64,000 nucleotides of DNA, taken from assembly GCA_027563935.2 (NCBI GenBank), contig CM050446.2, positions 130,175,608 through 130,239,607 of the forward strand, given 5' to 3'. Positions 37,701 to 49,500 of this stretch are shown here, in pieces (within the stretch, counting starts at the first letter, position 1; the number at the start of each line of letters is the position of its first letter). The position numbers were made by a program, and so were the translations under genes. Source of the DNA: Costus lasius (lineage: Eukaryota; Streptophyta; Magnoliopsida; Zingiberales; Costaceae). The notes beneath the pieces are model-generated. The model did not search any database. It had not been told where the DNA came from and saw nothing but the letters and a program-made list of their open reading frames with translations.

Positions 37701-40700
37701 TAGCTCATCTGAAATAGTTGACGCTGTTACACAGCTTGTGTTTCAAAAGACTAAAAACTAGTGTCACTCTAAATTTAAAGGAAGAAAATGGGTAAGCCAG
37801 TAATAAACACTTGGCTCTGGCACCATGGTCATGTTACACCTACACACCCTAGTTGGTAACGTTTTTGCTTCAAGCATTAAGTTCTTGCACAAATGTACAT
37901 GGCAGAGACTAGAGAGAAAAAAAATAGTAGATAAATTATTGAGAGGAATGTTAATAATCATTCAATACAAACTCTGTTTGCTGCAGGACAGTTTTCAGGA
38001 GAGGAGATTACCAAGAGAGAGAGAAAAAAAAGGTAGAGAGAGCAAATAGGACATAAATAGAGATAGTAGAAATGATAAGTATTTGTTAATTAAAATTTAC
38101 CATTACAAACGCTTAAGCCTTTTTAAATAGGCAATTCTAAACAAATAGTAACCACAAATTATTAAATCATGACCTAGTTAACTACCCAAACAACATTTGA
38201 CAGGGTAAAACCCAATAATACACATAATTTAATAATCACAAATTGTACTGTATATAACTAAAATTGTATAAATTACACCACATTATTCACTTCCGCCAGA
38301 TAAAACTTGATTTTGATGAGTCAAACCAATTTACAAATTTGGATGCCCATATTTTTCTTTTTTAAAAAAAAACTACCTTTTCCCTCTTTTTTCATTTTCT
38401 TTTTGTTGTATTTTTCATGTTTGTTCACCACCCTCAAGCACAAAAACGATCTCTACTGTGTTCAATGACGAACATATGTGACAGTTATAAGTGAGATTTA
38501 GTGATCTCATCAATAAGGTTGTTCACCCTCTCCTCATTTCTTGGCAGCTAAAGCTAGCATTGTTAACTGATGAATGGTGCACTGAAAAGCAGTAGGAGGC
38601 AAACAAATTGATGTGGAGGTTCTGAAAAAGACAATGGTATGCCACAGAAAATCACATATGGTGATTGTGCCTGCATCACAGGCAGTGGTTGGCTGTGCAA
38701 CCTAGGCATGTGGAGGCGCATTGGAGAAATATAATTGGTAGTGGTTAATGGTTTTGCAGCGATGAATTGTTGTGGCAGTTAGTATTTGGAGCTTTTGTAG
38801 AGGTATGGCGCTTAGATGCATAGGCAAATGTGAAGGGAGAACTAAGAGTGGAGAGAATACAGCCAAGAGAGAGGTTCCATTTGGCTCCCATACCATAGGA
38901 CATAGGATACAATTTCGAAAAGAGAAAAAAGGGAGGAGAGAACCATTAGATAGAGAAGCCAGAGTAGAGAAAATTTATATAGGGAAACCAAAATAGTCAA
39001 ATATTTATTAATCAAAAGCTGGCCATTACAAATACTTAGGGTGTGTTTTTTTGGAGAGAAAACTGGGGAGAAAGGAAAGAAAACCAATTTTTCTTCTATT
39101 TTATTGGAAAAAATGATTTGGAGGGAAAGAAAAGTAGGGTTTTTTTTTCTCCCTCTCCAAATCAGAGAGAAAAGAAGAATCAACCATTGCTTGCTTCTTT
39201 TCCCATGACCCACCAGCTCCTTGCAAACCTGCCGTCCACCCCCTTGAGCTTGCGGTTGCCGCTGCTGCTAGCCTGCCGCCTCCTCTCGCCTCCCTAAGCT
39301 CACATCTCGCCTCTGCTGCTGCCGCCGTTGCCTCCTCTCACCTCCCCGAGCCTGCAGCCGCAAGCCTACCTCACCCTGCGCCACCTCCTTCCACGATCCG
39401 CCACCTCCTTCCACAATCCGCCACCTCCTTCCACGAGCGCCACTTGCACCCTCGCTGACGAGCTCACCTCTCTCGCCTACGCCTACCGCCCCTCGCCTGC
39501 AAGCTTACCTCGCTCGCACTTGCTACCCTCGCCCGCACCTGCCGCTCTTGCCTACAAGCTCACCTTGCTCGCCTGCCGCCCTCATCCGCGCCTGCCAAAC
39601 TCGTCTACGAGCCCACCTTGCTTGCCTACCGCCCTCGCTTGCGCCTAGCCTACGAGCTCACATTGCTCGCCTGCCGCCCTCACCTGCACCTGCCAAGCTC
39701 GCCTGTGAGCCCACCTTGCTCGCCTACTGCCCTTGCCTGCGCCTCGCCTACGAGCTTACCTCGCTCGCCCTCGTTGCAAGATTGCCTCCTGCCGCTGCTC
39801 TGCCGCCAGCCGCCCTCGTCCTCGCTACAAGCTTGCCTCCCACCCCTGCTCCTCTGCCGCCGGCCACCGGCTGCCCCTACTTCCCTCTCTACGCTGTCCA
39901 TCACATGTGTATCCATCACATGTGTTGCACGTGATTTTGTTTCTTCCCTTCCTTTTTTCTTTTCTCCTCTAAATTTCTTTCTCCCCAGATTTCTTCTTCC
40001 CCAAAAAAAACACACCCTTAGATCCCTTCAAATAATCTTTTAGTCACAACTATAGACTAATAATAACAGACAGTCACTAACATATGACTTAGTTAACTAC
40101 TTCACTTAAAGTCAACCTGATAAAATCCACTAAAACACTCATACAAATAATCACATATTGTCCAATAGGAACTAAATTTTAGTGTTGATTATTTCCTACT
40201 GTTTTGTGTAAAAGAGTCATCATGTGGCCCACCTGTTGGATGACTAACCAGGTTGAATAGCAATAGCTTGCTTAAAGAGAGTATAAGATTTGGTGAAGTG
40301 TCTACAACTTAAGTGATTAGTCTTTCAATTTCAACAGTCCAATAACATTCTTCCTCCACAAATTCTGTGCAATATGACTTCTCTTCAGATGTAGCTAAGG
40401 CCACAAACAAACCTATTGAGTGTCCATCTCCAAGGATTTCACAACGTATTGTAATTTCCCAAACCAACGGAAATAGGGTTGATCTACAAAGTGTATTTGA
40501 ACACATTTCTCTCTAATTTTAAGCATCATTTCAAGCTAGCGTGCAATATATGATTGGCCTGAATACTCAAACTTGACTTGAAGCTTATACAAATACTTTT
40601 TATTTGGACCAACAAACTTCATCCTAGCAAAGCAAACTCATCAAGTAGCATTTATAAAAACTAAAGACTTCAACTTTGACTAGTCTTATAATAAGTTTAC

Positions 40701-42883
40701 AATCTTGTCTATTTAATTACTAATAGTCTGAAATTCTAAATGTAGATCACTAGATCACTCAAAACTATATCTCTGTTCTCCTAGATTTTGGTTGCCTCTT
40801 TAGATCCTATGTGAACTTTAGTCAGCTCTAGTGGTAGGTAGAAAATTGATGAAGTCTCTACCATAGAGGCCTCGATATTTCTAGCATTGCATAGCACGTT
40901 CAGAAGTCAGGTTTTACTAAAAAAAGGTTAGTTAATTACTTAACTAATCATTTCTAGCGGTAGCAAAATTATTTTGGATGTGGTAAATAAATTCTACATA
41001 ATTTCAACTCTAGCTTGTGGGATTTTGTGTTTCAAGAATATATCTTGCAGTCAAGGAAAAGTCTCTCTTTTATTTAATTTTTTGGAAAAATTATAAAATG
41101 ATGCAAATGTAAAAGAAAATAAGAAAAATGGGAATATACAAATGAAATAGAAATTTGAAGACCACTTTTTAAATGAAACTAGAACTAATGCTAAATAAAC
41201 TTGATAGTACAACAAAATATAAATAAATCCAATTTTAATAAAGAAAAGTAATTTACATAGTCAATGCAAGTATTTTCTATGTCAATTTGCACAAGCTTTC
41301 ACTTCAAAATATAATAACTTCCACATTTTCCTTTTTCTTCTAATGGTTTTTTCCTTTCTCCTATGCTAACTCAGCTCACGTAGTTACTGCATGACCGTGT
41401 CTTGTATTTGCTAATGTTGTCAATTCCATCTCTCAGTTGCATGACTTGAGCAACAGCGGTAGTGCGGAAGTTGGCACCATGCAAATGCCAACTACCAAAG
41501 AGAGATGGTCACAAACAGCCATCAGTAGGTAGTGATGGGTCTTCGCGGTGGGTGGAAAAAAAATCAAAGTTGAAGACAATATGACAACATTAGGATTTCT
41601 CCAAGGATACTAGTGTCCTTCTAGCAGCCACTAAGTGCAATATTAATTGGCCTAAACTAGTAGTCATTTTACCTATATGCACTTTGATGTCAGTACTTGA
41701 AGGAACCGCTAAGTACATATTCCAAAACCATGTATTATACCTAAATCCTAGCTCCAATTATATCTCATCAATGTGAATTATCATCCTTGTTGAAATCTCT
41801 GAGAGACATTTAAAGAAGAATAGCCTAGTGTGCAAAGCTCCTAGTATGGAGCTATGGAGTGCCAATGTGAGAAGCCTTATCCCAAAATACTAGATGCAGA
41901 GATACTATTTTCTAAGATCCAAAATGGAAGAAGGAGCAATGTTAAACCTCATACTATACCTAACTCGACTATAAAAATCACATAGAAAATAATACTTCCA
42001 TCAGTTTCCACGATGATGTTATCCAAATAGAAACAAATGAAGATAAAAATAAGTGAGAACATGTCTGAAAACATATACCACGAATACAAAGTTGTCATTT
42101 TTTTATTTTATGTACCTTCAACTTATACTATCTTATTGACGAGATGGAAGTAATAAACTGAAAAGAGTCTACGTCATATTAGTTTCATTGCCTGCGAAGT
42201 AGAGGCAAATTTCTAAAAGTAATGATTACACGAAAAATTACAAAGGTAGAGTTCAACAACTTATCTCAGTTGTGTGTCTCACCAAATCCGTGCTCTGAAG
42301 CTCATAGTCATACTCATGAACAGGACCTTGGATGTGGCACGTCCCTTCCAGTATGGGCGTGATCTAGAAAGAAGATTCAGAAGCTACATCAATTACCACA
42401 ATTAGCACATAAGATCAAAAGCCAACGATACATAAAAAGAAATTTATCTATCTTCGCCAGTACACCGTCGGATAAAAAAAACAGCGAACACACCACGATA
42501 TGTCATTTACCGTCATTAACCAATTTCCCTACCTATGCGAATGGAACCATGCGGCCGTATCAGAATGCCTAAAAACCACAAACTACAGTGAATTAATATG
42601 CAGAAAGATTCAACTTTCCTGAACAGAAAATAAATTTCAAACAAATAACACAATTTTCCAATCCAGTCAATGACACATAATCATTCAGAACCAAGCAGAC
42701 AAAACACTTGATTCCGGATGGAAAGCCGATCCAAGGACCGAAACGGATCCTACTGATCACCGGAATGAATGCGGCACAAGGATGAAGAGCACTAAAGGGT
42801 AAACTTTTACATGCCTCCGGTTGCGCTAGCCTTTCGGTAGCGTCGTAGAGCTCGGCCATGTTGCGCTCCCGGCGGTTTCTCAT
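26335..42883 (-). CDS. AIPP2/PAIPP2-like PHD-finger protein, 13 coding exons, 1625 aa
   Basis: Coding exons (minus strand): 42883-42815, 42363-42283, 37089-35863, 33342-33257, 33176-32620, 32504-32052, 31958-31849, 31452-30848, 30747-30517, 30423-30299, 30192-29762, 27314-27197, 27119-26335; total 4878 nt, in frame throughout. The N-terminus RERNMAELYDATERLAQPE-ITPILEG is a conserved family start. The PHD finger spans two exons with all eight ligands: C463, C466, C478, C481, H487, C490, C505, C508. A zinc-knuckle-like CHRCNESGHATQFC sits at 894-907 and a SPOC-like domain (WQGAFEV...LYLWGVFRRR) at about 1062-1196. The rest is low-complexity, Ser-rich. In Arabidopsis, AIPP2 and PAIPP2 read unmodified H3K4 and work with a BAH protein and CPL2 in gene silencing; the same role here is inferred. 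Intron 1 has a GC donor. Introns 2, 3 and 11 are 5.2, 2.5 and 2.4 kb and full of repeats. Confidence 0.9.
28199..28660. repeat. Possible LTR-derived repeat in intron 11 of the PHD gene
   Basis: It begins TGTCACGACCCACATAATGAGC and ends GAGATATCACA, giving TG...CA ends. A second internal TGTCACA occurs at 28349, and two half-units share AATTAAA(G/A)TACTTA...TAGTA(A/G)TAA...TTA. It resembles short LTR or solo-LTR sequence; no target duplication was established. Confidence 0.4.
28662..28742. repeat. Compound microsatellite (TA)n(GA)n
   Basis: About 25 TA units (28662-28711) run directly into about 12 GA units with one AAAGA interruption. It lies in intron 11 of the PHD gene and is likely to be length-variable. 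Confidence 0.95.
34278..34507. repeat. 120-bp period tandem duplication in intron 3 of the PHD gene
   Basis: Two copies (34278-34387 and 34398-34507) differ at only a few positions over 110 bp, starting TCTAGAAAGTATTTGCTAGA and ending AATCCACTTGC. Because 120 is a multiple of three, an open frame of 85 codons runs through both copies, but it lies in an intron, has no known domain and is probably fortuitous. A weaker duplication of about 53 bp (GAAACTTCTATATG / AAGTTTCTATATG) lies just upstream at 34149-34255. Confidence 0.9.
37960..38260. repeat. Intronic dispersed repeat, copy without the Tourist-like insertion
   Basis: This segment of intron 2 is paralogous to 38880-39036 plus 40018-40170. 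Matching stretches include CAAATAGGACATAAATAGAG-type AGAG-rich sequence, AAATATTTRTTAAT, CCATTACAAA, and further on GACTTAGTTAACTAC and CAAATAATCACA-like words. Here CCATTACAAACGCTTAAGCC is continuous, whereas the other copy is interrupted at TTA by the 979-bp element at 39039. The family is unknown. Confidence 0.65.
39039..40017. mobile_element. Tourist-like (PIF/Harbinger) element with GC-rich repeat interior
   Basis: It begins GGGTGTGTTTTTTTGGAGAG and ends CCCCAAAAAAAACACACCC, with TTA duplicated on both sides (39036-39038 and 40018-40020), the hallmark of PIF/Harbinger insertions. The sub-terminal parts are also inversely related (GAGAAAACTGGGGAGAAAG against CTTTCTCCCCAG). Unlike usual AT-rich Tourist MITEs, about 650 bp of the interior (39220-39880) is GC-rich. 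It includes three 21-bp units of GCCACCTCCTTCCACGATCC type (39379-39440) and four or five units of about 51 bp with CTTGCTCGCCTGCCGCCCTC and CTACGAGC (39551-39770). No transposase is present. It lies in intron 2 of the PHD gene. Confidence 0.85.
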
Positions 42884-43220
42884 AGTCCCGCTGTGGTTGG
42901 TGGTGGTTATGATTGGATTGGCCTGGAAAGTGTTCTAACGCATAGTGCCGCGATGGGAATTAGGGCTTCGAGGCTTCTGAGTGGGAGATGAGAGAAGGAG
43001 ATCGATGAGGGGGATAAGGAAGCGATCGAAAGGAGGAGTTGGCGCGGGCTGGGATCGAGATAGCGTGATTGTTAATTTTGGTGGTCGAAGCGAAGGTGTT
43101 GAGAGAGAGAGGGGAGAGAGTAGGTTGGGAGAGGAGCGTAGAAGGAGCGGAGGGCAAGGGGAGAAGAAACAGAATGGGGTGTTCATAAAAAGAAATAGAA
43201 TTTGCCAACCATTCTTTTGT

Positions 43221-43255
43221 CACGTGACTTGCATGCTTTCAATTCTATTTTTATA
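43221..43255 (-). promoter_or_regulatory. Candidate promoter of the PHD gene (TATA-like box, G-box)
   Basis: On the minus strand a TATAAAAATA box lies at 43255-43246 and a palindromic CACGTG at 43226-43221. The ATG is at 42883, leaving a leader of roughly 330 nt, with GA/CT-rich sequence at 43090-43190. Leader length and start site are inferred. Confidence 0.45.
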
Positions 43256-43259
43256 GTGG

Positions 43260-46200
43260 TTTTTGTTTTCTTTTTTATTAATTCATTTTTTATCTTTAGA
43301 TCATCGATTTTTGCGTATACGTTAATGCAATGTTGAAAACATTTTAGCTACATAAAATATGGTCAAGTTCACATGTTTGCTACCAAAAAAATGCTAATTA
43401 ACTTGAGCTCCCCTTTAATTATTTTTATAATTTTTGTTAATTTATAATTTGCATATTTTTCTGATAAAGAATATTAAAATAGACAGAATATATTTCAAAT
43501 GATGGATCTTATGTATTATAATAAAGCTCATTTTTTAGTCAAAACGCAAAGTTTTATATTGACTAGAATGTAATCTACTCTTATATTAAATCAAATATAA
43601 TATTATGTTACAGTTATTTATAAATACATAATTATTTATATTTTTTTGAAATATACTGGATATAACATAACAAATGTTGTTAATAATCAATCATTATATA
43701 TATTCATTAAAGCACTATTCATGTATAAAATAATGTAAAATATAATGTATGACTAGTATTTTTGAAGTAATTAATATAAGAAAAAAATTATATATTGAAG
43801 AAAATATATTTATGAATTGCATGTAATTTTCTTTGCAAATTGGCATAAGTATTATTAAACCGAATACGTCAATATTTAATGCTATATTTTAGAATGTCAA
43901 ATAAATTATCTTTTTTTTTATCCCAGCTAAGACAAATTATTTAAATTTTATAACTTAGATTGTATTTTTTTTAGAAGGAATTAAAAAAAATATTTTAATT
44001 ACTATTTTAAAATCTACAGTAAAAAAGAAGAAAAAGTTACGTCAATTATTATTTTATTAAATTAATAATAAAAATATTTTTTCTTTTATTTCACTATAGA
44101 TTCTTTCTAAAAAAACACAGGATTAGTGTTGCATTTGCATTTCCTCTTCTATTTCGTCTTGTCTAATCTCCGTCGCCAACCTCACATGTATTTTTTTACA
44201 AATATATATTATATCGTAAGGGTAGCTACGATCAGTCGAATCTCTTTGAAATAGTAAAATAAGCTTTAGCACATGAGTCAAGTCTCTGGTTGATGGCTAA
44301 TTGTCAATACCAATGATTTTTGGTATATAAGCATTATAATCCAAAATCATTTATAAATGTCAAGCAAAGATTTGGAAAAAAAAAATTGAGCAAAAATTAT
44401 TTGAAGATTCGGAGGCTTTCTATGTCCGATTTAAATCTTGTTGGAGCATGAAGAAATGAATTGGTGAAGTGCACTTGGGGCAAAAATAGTTGGTCATCTA
44501 AAGAAACTCGATTACCTAAAAAAAGTGACGTGGGTACGAAGATTAGGGCAAAAATAGTTGGTAAGATTCATTGAACACTACTGGCTCAAACACAACATAA
44601 ATTTATAAAGTTTTTTTTTTAAAAAAAAAAGTAAAATAATATCAAATACTATATGATATCAACACCTCCAATACATGAAATGATCAATAAATAAAACAAA
44701 AAATATTTTGCCTTGCCCACTTAGGTCAAATTAGAGGGGTTTCACTTAGACCAAATATTAGACTAACGTTCTTAAATATATATATATATAAAAGGAGGAA
44801 TTGGGGATTTCGGCTGATTAAAAAGAATAATATTTATTAAATGGCTAACGTTTAAATAAATTAAAACTAAATATTTTTTAAATTTTATTCTCATAAATTT
44901 TACTATGTGAAGTGATAAATTATTGTTAACGCTAGCAATCATTAGTATTGCTAATATTGTGTTTTCTTAAATGAAAAACTAAGAGAAAAAAATGAAAAAC
45001 ATAAAGAATACTATTAGATTCAATATTCAATGTGTTTTTTATTTTTTTCTTTTAATTTTTTCTAAAAAAACACAGTTTATGTAGCCTAATATAATGCTAT
45101 TACTGTGTCTTAGGTAAATGATCAATTTGTATAATTTTTTTATTCTTGCATATTTGATTTCTTGATGGAATTTTTACCAGATTATGGTAATTCATATTTA
45201 TTATTAGGATAAAAAAATAACATATTTTACAATCATTATCCACAAAATTAATAATTTCAGTGCTTGTCTATTAAATTGTCATAATGAGCAATAAATGAAA
45301 ACATAATGTAATTATAATATATTGTTATTAATAATAAAAGTCCTTATTAATTGATTAACCCAATAGATAATCAAAACATACGTGATTGTTTAAGATAATT
45401 CAACAATTACTTACGTATCATACTTTTCAAACTCTTCCCTGAGCAATAAATCATGACAGCAATGTATTTTTGAAGCCTAATTAACTGTTTAATTGACTAT
45501 TCAAGGAGGGCAGCGATAAGTGATGATAAAATTATTTTAAAAATAATAATAAAAAAAGATAAAGCGTTTAATTTGAACCCTTGCCGCATCCGAAAGCGAC
45601 AGACAACAAAAACAATTAAGAAAAAGGATTAGGGTTTTATATTATATTAATTATTATGACGCGGCCCCTAGTTACTCTACCACATTGCGAGGAGAAATAT
45701 GATTGGCGAAAATAATTTTTAAAATTAAATATATTAGATTTATATTTTACCTAAAAAAAATATATTGTAAAAGAAAACTCCAAAAGGATTCGATTAATGG
45801 AATATTAGCTGAAAACGAGAGCCATATGTGATATGTGTAGATGCCAATTTGTTTTAATTAATTTTACTATCTTAAATTTACATATGGCATTAACATGTAG
45901 ATGCCAATTTTAATTAAAAAAGATAAAATTCGAATAAAACAAAAGAAAAAAATTTGCAACGGATGACATAAATGAGGGACTCGGGATCCGATAAGTGCGG
46001 ACGTGGTCGCTACGCTTTGTGATAACTTTGGATTGCTCACTTTTTACAATATTAATCACCTGTCTTTTCTTTTTGTTTTTCATTTGTGTATGGATCGAAA
46101 AAAGAATGTATTTAGGTTACTACGTACGTACGACCGCACTCATCGTCTCGATCGTTGTCGCCAAGGCGATATATGTATATTAATTATTATTAAAGTATTC

Positions 46201-46430
46201 GATTATATTATGGCTCGACAATATAAGACTTGTTAAATCGTTATTTACAAGCCTAAGCCTGCCTCCAGCAGTTGGAAATTTGGAATCCACCACCTCGGAG
46301 TTAACAATATTCACTACCTCAATTTTTATTTTATTTTATTTTTTAAAAAAAGATTTTACTTCCAATTCGTTAATTGAGAATTCAGATCATGTACATCAGT
46401 ACATGCGGCGGTGGTCCCAGTCGCGGGAAT
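43260..46430. other. AT-rich spacer between two divergent genes
   Basis: Strongly AT-rich, without coding sequence. It separates the start of the PHD gene (minus) from that of the H+-ATPase gene (plus) and must hold the upstream control of both. It contains two small foldback elements, at about 43945-44130 and 44953-45080, sharing TGTGTTTTTTTAGAA-type ends. Short frames at 45995-46236 lie just before the H+-ATPase promoter and show no domain. Confidence 0.5.
44953..45080. repeat. Small foldback element
   Basis: The left arm AATATTGTGTTTTCTTAAATG...GAGAAAAAAATGAAAAAC pairs inversely with the right arm TTTTTTATTTTTTTCTTTTAA...TCTAAAAAAACACAGTTTAT. A related terminal motif occurs at about 43955-43975 and 44103-44122. 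No clear target duplication was found, so superfamily is unassigned. Confidence 0.45.
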
Positions 46431-46438
46431 ATACCGAG

Positions 46439-46446
46439 TATAAATA
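46439..46446 (+). promoter_or_regulatory. TATA box of the H+-ATPase gene
   Basis: TATAAATA lies about 105 nt upstream of the ATG at 46545. The segment between is CT-rich (CTCACTCTCTCCCTCCTTTC from 46480), as common in plant leaders. Confidence 0.65.
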
Positions 46447-46544
46447 TGAAGGTTTGAGAAGGTAGAGAGGCGTCATCTCACTCTCTCCCTCCTTTCTCCC
46501 CTTCTCTGTCTCTCGCATCGTTGCCTGATCTCTCCGCAGCAGAG

Positions 46545-49500
46545 ATGACAGGCAATGAAGCGATCAGCTTGGAGGGGATCAAGAATGAGATCGTCGATCT
46601 TGTAAGCGACTACTCACCTAATGATATATCTTTCTCTTTTCTTTTTTTCAAATTTTATTTGTGGCACTTTTTGAGAGTATTCCCCTAAATCAATTGTAAG
46701 GATCACGAATCCGGTTTGCCCATTGTGGATCGGAGATTAGGAGTTTTTTCCCGACAATATTTTTTTTGCTTGTTTTTGGGAAGAGAGGATGCAGTACTAA
46801 CTCTTCAGAACATTCTGGGCGGCCTTTTCGTTTCATTTTCGCATTCGTTGATTCAAATCTTCAAGGCCTTGGCGGACAAGCAGGAGTGGGAGGAAAGCGA
46901 TCGCGTTTCTGTTTCTTCTCTTCCCCCAATTTTTCTGCATTATTTACACTTCCAACTGTTTTGTTCTCGTTTCTTGCTCGCTGCTCTTGTCGTTTCCCAT
47001 CTGTCTCCAAGGGAGAAGTTGACTCCTAAATTGTCGTTGTTTGAGGTACTTCCGTAAGTACTGGTCCGTGTGACGTAAATGTGATAAAAGCGTTCGACCC
47101 TTGCGGATTTGCGGTTCCTCGACTAATCCGCCTTATTTCAAAAAAAGGGAAAAAGTTGAAGACAGCCCTTTGCTACTTTTATGTTCATAAAATTTTTATT
47201 TTATTATAATGATTACAATTTACATTTTGCCAACTTTGTTTCTTTACTTTAATTCATCTAATTTTTTTTTATCCAGCTCAATTATCACTTCCTTGATTGA
47301 GGCTTTCTTGGGAAGATCAAGATTAGCAACCCATTTTCTTCGTTGAATATTAATTGACACTCGTAATTTTTTGAGTTTAAAAAAAATATATTGACTTTCG
47401 ATTGTAATGATAAAACTTCTCGGTGATTATCGTACTAAAATTCTAGTGATTAAACCAAAGAAATTTTTAAATCGAAAGTTAAAGAATGCATTCAGAAAAA
47501 AATTAAGATTACACAAAAAAAGATTATGAACATTAGTGACCAAATTGGGAAACACAAAATTCAATCGACCCAAAAATTGAGGAACTCAGTGGAAAACTAG
47601 TTTAAAATATCACTTGCTCCTTTTATTTAGTAAACTAACTTATTTTTCTTTGTATTATTCTAATTCTCCTACAATAAATCGCTATAGAAAACTTGCAAAA
47701 ATGGGAAAAACAGATTCAGTAACATAAAATGCGTAAAGTAAAAAAATAAATCAAAATAATCTAATTTAGAACTGTGTTGCAAAGTAAACTTAATTTGAAC
47801 TAAAATGTGAAAATTTTAATTCCTTTTCATAAGTCACTTCTTCTTTTGCGCCAGAAAGTACCATTCTTTTGTGCAGTCGAAATGATTGGTTGAACTTGAC
47901 GTTCATCTGAAAGATTCCAATTTGATTTCATCTCCCCAACTTAGATCATTAATTTTCTTTTCTTTTCATTTTGAATTACGATTTCGAGTTCATCTTTGTT
48001 CTCTTGCTGTCTATTTGGTGTTGTTTCAAGGAACGGATTCCGATGGAGCAAGTGTTCCTGGAGCTGAAGTGCACCAAAGAAGGTCTGACATCGGAGGAAG
48101 GGAACAAGCGGCTTGAAATCTTCGGCCCTAACAAGCTTGAGGAGAAAAAGGTTTAATTCATTATTTTTCTTTTGGTAAACGTTTTTTCCTTGTTCGCTTT
48201 AGCGCAATTTTTGGATTAAGAAATGAGCACATCCTTTTATTTGCAGGAGAGCAAGATTCTCAAGTTTTTGGGTTTCATGTGGAACCCCCTCTCATGGGTT
48301 ATGGAGATGGCGGCCATTATGGCCATTGTCATGGCCAACGGCGAGAATCGACCGCCGGACTGGCAAGACTTCGTCGGCATTATCGTCCTTCTCGTCATCA
48401 ACTCCACCATCAGCTTCATTGAAGAAAACAATGCCGGCAACGCCGCTGCCGCGCTGATGGCTGGCCTCGCCCCGAAGACAAAGGCATGTTGTGATTGCTC
48501 TACTCAAATTTTGAAGTATTAGCTCGTATTAGACCAAAAAAAAAAAATGAAAATCACATTTCGTATTTTTCGTAACCATTTGAGCAAATGGAATAGTGAA
48601 AAACTCAAGAATGATAACTGAATCAACTTGTTCAATAATTAAGGATTCTGGTGAATGCAGGTTCTTAGAGATGGTCGCTGGAGCGAGCAAGACGCAGCAA
48701 TTCTTGTGCCAGGTGACATCATCAGTATCAAACTTGGTGATATCGTCCCCGCTGATGCACGTCTTCTTGAAGGAGATCCATTAAAAATTGATCAATCTGC
48801 CTTGACTGGAGAATCCCTCCCTGTAACAAAGAACCCTGGAGATGAAGTGTTCTCAGGTTCAACTTGCAAGCAGGGAGAGATAGAAGCAATTGTCATTGCC
48901 ACTGGCGTTCACACCTTCTTTGGGAAGGCCGCCCATCTGGTGGACAGCACCAACCAAGTTGGTCACTTTCAAAAAGTCCTCACCGCCATTGGGAATTTCT
49001 GCATCTGCTCCATTGCAGTCGGCATGGTTGTCGAGATCATTGTTATGTATCCACTTCAGCACAGAAATTACAGGGATGGGATCGATAACCTGTTGGTTCT
49101 CCTGATTGGAGGCATCCCAATTGCTATGCCCACTGTGCTGTCTGTGACCATGGCTATTGGGTCTCACAGATTATCTGAGCAAGGCGCTATAACAAAAAGA
49201 ATGACTGCCATAGAGGAGATGGCAGGAATGGATGTCCTATGTAGTGATAAAACAGGAACGCTGACCCTCAACAAATTGAGTGTTGACAAGAACTTGATTG
49301 AGGTGTTTGCAAAGGGTGTGGAAAAGGATCACGTGGTCCTTTTGGCAGCAAGGGCTTCGAGGACGGAGAATCAGGATGCTATTGATGCTGCTATGGTGGG
49401 AATGCTTGCAGACCCAAAGGAGGTAATGTTCAGGATAGTTAATTCAGTTATCATTATTCAAAAAGTTTAAGCGCCTAGGAAGGGCGTAGTTACCATGACA

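Noticed and set aside
39328..40043. Four overlapping Pro/Ala/Leu-rich frames of 79-141 codons (both strands)
   Set aside because: They come from the GC-rich tandem repeats inside the Tourist-like element; all frames are open because of the repeat composition.
48484..48488. GT donor four bases downstream of the chosen GC donor in H+-ATPase intron 3
   Set aside because: Would add four bases and shift the frame before VLRDGRW, destroying the rest of a fully conserved pump.
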